NCBI GenBank assembly: GCA_030689845.1
Contig: JAUYHV010000151.1
Span: 1-7,187, forward strand
Reading direction: 5' to 3'
DNA from: Dehalococcoidia bacterium
Lineage (GTDB): Bacteria > Chloroflexota > Dehalococcoidia > JACQUA01
DNA length: 7,187 nucleotides
How positions within the stretch are numbered: the first letter of the stretch is position 1; every line of letters begins with the position of its first letter. Position numbers and translations under genes: made by a program. Positions 4,784 to 7,187 of the stretch are shown in pieces. A model generated the notes under the pieces. It made no database searches, was not told where the DNA came from, and was given only the letters and a program-made list of their open reading frames with translations.

Positions 4784-6046
4784 AAGACTATTAAAAAACT
4801 CACCGGACCCATGATTTACTTGATAATCACGATAATAATATCCGGTACATTGTTGATTGGCGGTTGCCAGAAACCAGCGCCGGTACCTGCCGCAGCCGTG
4901 GACATTACCATAGGTATAATCAGTGACCTGACCGGGCCCACGGCAAGCGGCGCCATTGGCGATAACTGGGGCATTGAAGATGCCCTTAAAGGCGCTAATG
5001 AGGCCAATGAAGTTCCCGGAGTAAACTTCACCACAACGTTTTACGATAACAGGTTTGACGTTGGCCGCAGCCTGACAGGTTACGAGATGATGAAGACCCA
5101 GGGGGTTCAGGCTGTTTGGCTTCAGATTACCGGCTCTGTTTATGCCTTAAAGCCCAAGCTGGCGGAGGACAAGATAATAGGACTCGTGCCCGGCCCTCCC
5201 AAGGGGCTTTATCCACCGGGATGGGTTTTCAGCGCCGAGGCTTCTTACAGCGACGGCGCCGGAGCGGCCTTTGACTGGATACTGGAAGACTGGAAAAAAG
5301 AGGGCAGGTCGGGCAAGCCTAAAATAGCCTGGCTTACCTGGGATGCTGACTATGGACATTCGGGATTGATAGTTAACTGGTATGCCACGGAGATAGGCCT
5401 CGATGTTTTGAAAACCGAGTTCTATCCCTCGCCTGCACCCCAGGACACTTCCTCTCAGTTGTTGAGGCTGAAAGAGGCCGGAGCCAATTACGTCCTTTCC
5501 GTAGGTCCCCAATCCGCCTGGCAGGTGGTGTTGAAAGACGCCCAACGGTTAGGCTTAAAAGACACCATGAAGTTCATTGCCGTGGCAAATGCCATGGAAT
5601 CGGACGACCTTATCGACCTGGCCAAAGAAGCGGCTGAGGGGATGTATTTCGTCCATTTCTTTTCTTCTCTGTATGAAGAAAACGTTCCCGGGGTGAAAGC
5701 TTTCAAGGAGATGCAGGTCAAGTACCGGGGCAAGTCGAAAAACTGGATGAGAAACGAAGTTGGCTGGATGACCGGTAAAATATTTGTTGAAGCGGTTAAG
5801 CAGGCCATCGTCAAGGATAAAATATCTCCGGACAAAATTAACGGCCAGGTGATTTACAATTCCCTGGAAAAGAATATCAAAAATATGGACACCGGGGGAC
5901 TTACGGGACCGCTCACCATAACTCCCGAAAAACACTATGCCGCTGATTACGTTAAGGTTTTTCAGATTCAAGGAGGCAAGCAACTGCCGATAACAGACTG
6001 GCGCGAAGCGCCCCATTTGAGCCGGTTTGAAGACGTAAAAAGATAA
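4781..6046 (+). CDS. Lipoprotein substrate-binding protein, branched-chain amino acid ABC transporter (LivK) type
   Basis: This 421-residue extracytoplasmic receptor belongs to the type I periplasmic binding protein family used by Liv-type ABC importers. The N-terminus has a lysine-rich n-region (MKTIKK), a hydrophobic core (about 11-25) and a lipobox LIGGC with the lipidated Cys at about 29, so it is anchored on the outer face of the membrane. The mature part opens with ITIGIISDLTGPTAS (42-56), the typical first strand and ligand loop. FYDNRFDVGRSL (87-98) and KIAWLTWDADYGHSGL (181-196) follow where these proteins carry their conserved inter-lobe segments. The Liv family binds amino acids but also aromatic acids, amides and urea, so the ligand is open. 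It lies between a PaaK-like ligase and a nitroreductase-family gene with no permease or ATPase gene alongside, which suggests it serves a transporter encoded elsewhere. The TTG start is set by AAAGGAGG. Confidence 0.9.
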   Translation: MKTIKKLTGPMIYLIITIIISGTLLIGGCQKPAPVPAAAVDITIGIISDLTGPTASGAIGDNWGIEDALKGANEANEVPGVNFTTTFYDNRFDVGRSLTGYEMMKTQGVQAVWLQITGSVYALKPKLAEDKIIGLVPGPPKGLYPPGWVFSAEASYSDGAGAAFDWILEDWKKEGRSGKPKIAWLTWDADYGHSGLIVNWYATEIGLDVLKTEFYPSPAPQDTSSQLLRLKEAGANYVLSVGPQSAWQVVLKDAQRLGLKDTMKFIAVANAMESDDLIDLAKEAAEGMYFVHFFSSLYEENVPGVKAFKEMQVKYRGKSKNWMRNEVGWMTGKIFVEAVKQAIVKDKISPDKINGQVIYNSLEKNIKNMDTGGLTGPLTITPEKHYAADYVKVFQIQGGKQLPITDWREAPHLSRFEDVKR

Positions 6047-6079
6047 CATATCAATTCAAACCCCACGGCCTGTACAGTG

Positions 6080-6120
6080 AGGGTTATACCCTGCAGCCTG
6101 TTGCGGGTAACTGCTGGCTG
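6080..6120 (+). other. Minor inverted repeats after the binding-protein gene
   Basis: AGGGT (6080-6084) and ACCCT (6088-6092) flank a 3-base loop, and CAGCC (6094-6098) pairs with GGCTG (6116-6120). They are short and unassigned. The remainder of 6047-6150 holds no gene that I can support. Confidence 0.2.
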
Positions 6121-6150
6121 AGGTTCCAAAGGGGTGCAACATTCCTTTGA

Positions 6151-6181
6151 CCGAAGGCGGGGTTTAATACCCCGCCTTCGG
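6151..6181 (+). terminator. Strong 12-bp hairpin, probable terminator after the binding-protein gene
   Basis: CCGAAGGCGGGG (6151-6162) and CCCCGCCTTCGG (6170-6181) form a perfect 12-bp stem with the 7-nt loop TTTAATA. It lies 105 bp past the binding-protein stop and 36 bp before the nitroreductase start. The stem is followed by AGGGGAGTGGCG and only then by a T-rich stretch (6193-6201), so it lacks the immediate T-run of a textbook terminator. It may attenuate or stabilise mRNA rather than fully terminate. Confidence 0.55.
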
Positions 6182-6216
6182 AGGGGAGTGGCGTTTATTT
6201 TAAGGAAGGGAATTCC

Positions 6217-6957
6217 ATGACAAAAAAGATATCCCCTGAAGAATTTTTAAGGCTGGTGAGAACCAGAAGGTCGTGCCGAAAATTCAAGCCGGACCCTATC
6301 CCGGATGAATCGGTGGATTTCATACTGGAAGCCGGGCGGTGGGCTATGTCAGGAGCTAACGGGCAGCCCTGGGAGTTTATCGTCATTAAAGACCAGGGAA
6401 CTAAAGACCAGATCGCCAGGGCATTTATAAAAAACCGGGACCACGTTTTTAACATAGAACGCACCCGCATCGAAGAAGCAAGGATGCCGGCTCTCCGCCA
6501 GTATCCCAGCGGAATGCCTTCTTTGCTGGCGGCCCCGGTTATCATCGCGGTCCTGGGCGAAAGAAGGACGGTGCAGGCCAGTGTTTTGTATACCAGCTTT
6601 GCTTTTGGTGAGGGTGGTCCCGGCGCAGTATTTTTTAAAAACATGGCCAATGCCACACAACTTCTTTGCCTGGCGGCCGCTGCTCTCGGCCTCGGAGCAC
6701 AGTGGTGCAGTGTAAGCAGCCTCTGGGAGGGGTCTCTCAAGACTATTCTTGACGTACCGGAAGAACTCACTATTCACACCCTCGTTCCTGTTGGCTATCC
6801 GGACTACAAAACCCCACCGCCATACCGCAGGAAGTTGTCGGAGATAGTGCACTATGAAAAATATGACCGCTCCAGGCAACGAACCGGAGAGGATATCTTT
6901 AATTTTATTTTGAAATTGCGGAAGTTCACGAAACAAGCCTACGAACACGGAATATAG
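6217..6957 (+). CDS. Nitroreductase-family FMN-dependent oxidoreductase
   Basis: This 246-residue protein belongs to the nitroreductase superfamily, homodimeric FMN enzymes that transfer hydride from NAD(P)H to nitro compounds, quinones, flavins or other acceptors. FMN-binding signatures are RTRRSCRKF (15-23) and SGANGQPWEF (45-54) near the N-terminus, and AAAALGLGAQWCS (153-165) in the second half, with PVGYPDYKTPPPYR (191-204) as the usual C-terminal region. Length is normal to slightly long for the family. A linker around 80-100 and the EGGPGAVFF segment (132-140) probably form the variable part that sets substrate choice. ATG 6217 is preceded by AAGGAAGG (6202-6209) at good spacing. It follows the hairpin at 6151-6181, so it may be transcribed partly by read-through or from its own promoter, which I could not identify. 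The electron acceptor is unknown; the neighbouring acyl/aryl ligases make an aromatic or acyl-CoA related substrate possible, but this is inference. Confidence 0.9.
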   Translation: MTKKISPEEFLRLVRTRRSCRKFKPDPIPDESVDFILEAGRWAMSGANGQPWEFIVIKDQGTKDQIARAFIKNRDHVFNIERTRIEEARMPALRQYPSGMPSLLAAPVIIAVLGERRTVQASVLYTSFAFGEGGPGAVFFKNMANATQLLCLAAAALGLGAQWCSVSSLWEGSLKTILDVPEELTIHTLVPVGYPDYKTPPPYRRKLSEIVHYEKYDRSRQRTGEDIFNFILKLRKFTKQAYEHGI

Positions 6958-7053
6958 TCCGCACCTTTTACCGGGATATTTTAGTCTTATTTCCTTCCTT
7001 AACTCTCGCAAGTGAGGCACAAAAAGGAAAATGCACAGCGATCCCCCTAGTGT
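6958..7053. other. Intergenic DNA without identifiable features
   Basis: This stretch after the nitroreductase stop is moderately AT-rich, with no convincing terminator, promoter or gene. A frame opening at ATG 7031 behind AAAAGGAAA is discussed among the rejected items because most of it translates the repeat that follows. Confidence 0.4.
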
Positions 7054-7187
7054 AGTGTCTCTAATATCTCTTTACAATTTGCGGTGCCATTGGTGTCATT
7101 CCCGCGAAAGCGGGAATCCAGAGCAACAGACTGGATTCCGGGTCAAGCCCGGAATGACAAAGATTATAAGGCCATTTATGAGACACT
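7054..7187. mobile_element. Possible MITE-like element with 8-bp terminal inverted repeats
   Basis: AGTGTCTC at 7054-7061 and GAGACACT at 7180-7187 are exact reverse complements 134 bp apart, end to end, and frame the palindromic repeat at 7095-7158. No transposase is encoded, so if it is mobile it would depend on one elsewhere. Because the right repeat ends at the last base of the window, the true ends and any target duplication cannot be seen. The 8-bp match is short enough that chance is not excluded. Confidence 0.4.
7095..7158. repeat. Palindromic intergenic repeat of the ATTCCCGC...GCGGGAAT family
   Basis: ATTCCCGC (7098-7105), GAAA loop and GCGGGAAT (7110-7117) form one hairpin. ATTCCGGG (7135-7142), 5-nt loop and CCCGGAAT (7148-7155) form another. 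AATCCAG (7115-7121) also pairs with CTGGATT (7131-7137), and GTCATTCC (7095-7102) pairs with GGAATGAC (7151-7158), so the whole unit is a large palindrome. Repeats of this type are dispersed in many bacterial genomes. When translated they give the familiar spurious peptide CHSRESGNP...GFRVKPGMT, which appears here in one frame. Confidence 0.85.

Noticed and set aside
5147..6049. Several minus-strand open frames opposite the binding-protein gene
   Set aside because: They lack family resemblance and ribosome-binding sites, and lie opposite a gene with a convincing signal peptide and fold.
7031..7187. Open frame from ATG 7031 running off the right edge, with an AAAAGGAAA just upstream
   Set aside because: Most of it translates the palindromic repeat, giving the well-known spurious CHSRESGNP and GFRVKPGMT segments; no independent coding evidence.

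Overview
The window looks like part of the chromosome of an anaerobic, Gram-positive-type bacterium, possibly a Peptococcaceae-like clostridium. The clues are strong purine-rich Shine-Dalgarno sequences, TTG start codons on two genes, a lipoprotein-anchored solute-binding protein, and a gene set of carboxylic-acid activating enzymes plus a nitroreductase-family flavoprotein. The taxonomic placement is inference; no rRNA or taxonomic marker is present.

Layout. On the minus strand are two tandem adenylate-forming ligases of the DhbE/EntE aryl-acid type. The upstream copy is complete (458-2239). Only the first 107 codons of the downstream copy lie in the window (1-323). Over the shared 323 bp they differ at about 18 positions by hand count, so this is a tandem duplication with a 1916-bp offset. 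A roughly 290-bp divergent intergenic region (2246-2539) holds the likely promoter of the minus-strand ligases and a GC-rich, hairpin-forming segment. On the plus strand follow a macro-domain protein (2540-3160), a PaaK/F390-synthetase-like ligase with an atypical P-loop (3383-4654), a lipoprotein substrate-binding protein of the branched-chain amino acid (Leu/Ile/Val-binding) ABC type (4781-6046), a strong hairpin (6151-6181), and a nitroreductase-family FMN protein (6217-6957). The right edge is a palindrome-rich repeat of the widespread ATTCCCGC...GCGGGAAT type, bounded by 8-bp inverted repeats, the second of which ends at the last base of the window.

How it may work together. Three acyl/aryl acid-activating enzymes, a receptor for a small organic ligand and an FMN oxidoreductase suggest capture, CoA activation and reductive processing of an aromatic or other carboxylic acid. 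The substrate cannot be read from the sequence, and transporter permease and ATPase genes are not in the window. The macro-domain protein has no evident place in such a pathway.

No CRISPR array, tRNA, rRNA, toxin-antitoxin pair or phage gene was seen. The most unusual items are the mosaic tandem ligase duplication, the degenerate P-loop of the PaaK-like protein, a repeat-like PEPVEG patch inside the ligase A8 motif, a perfect Shine-Dalgarno followed by ATA in the macro gene, and the structured divergent region.
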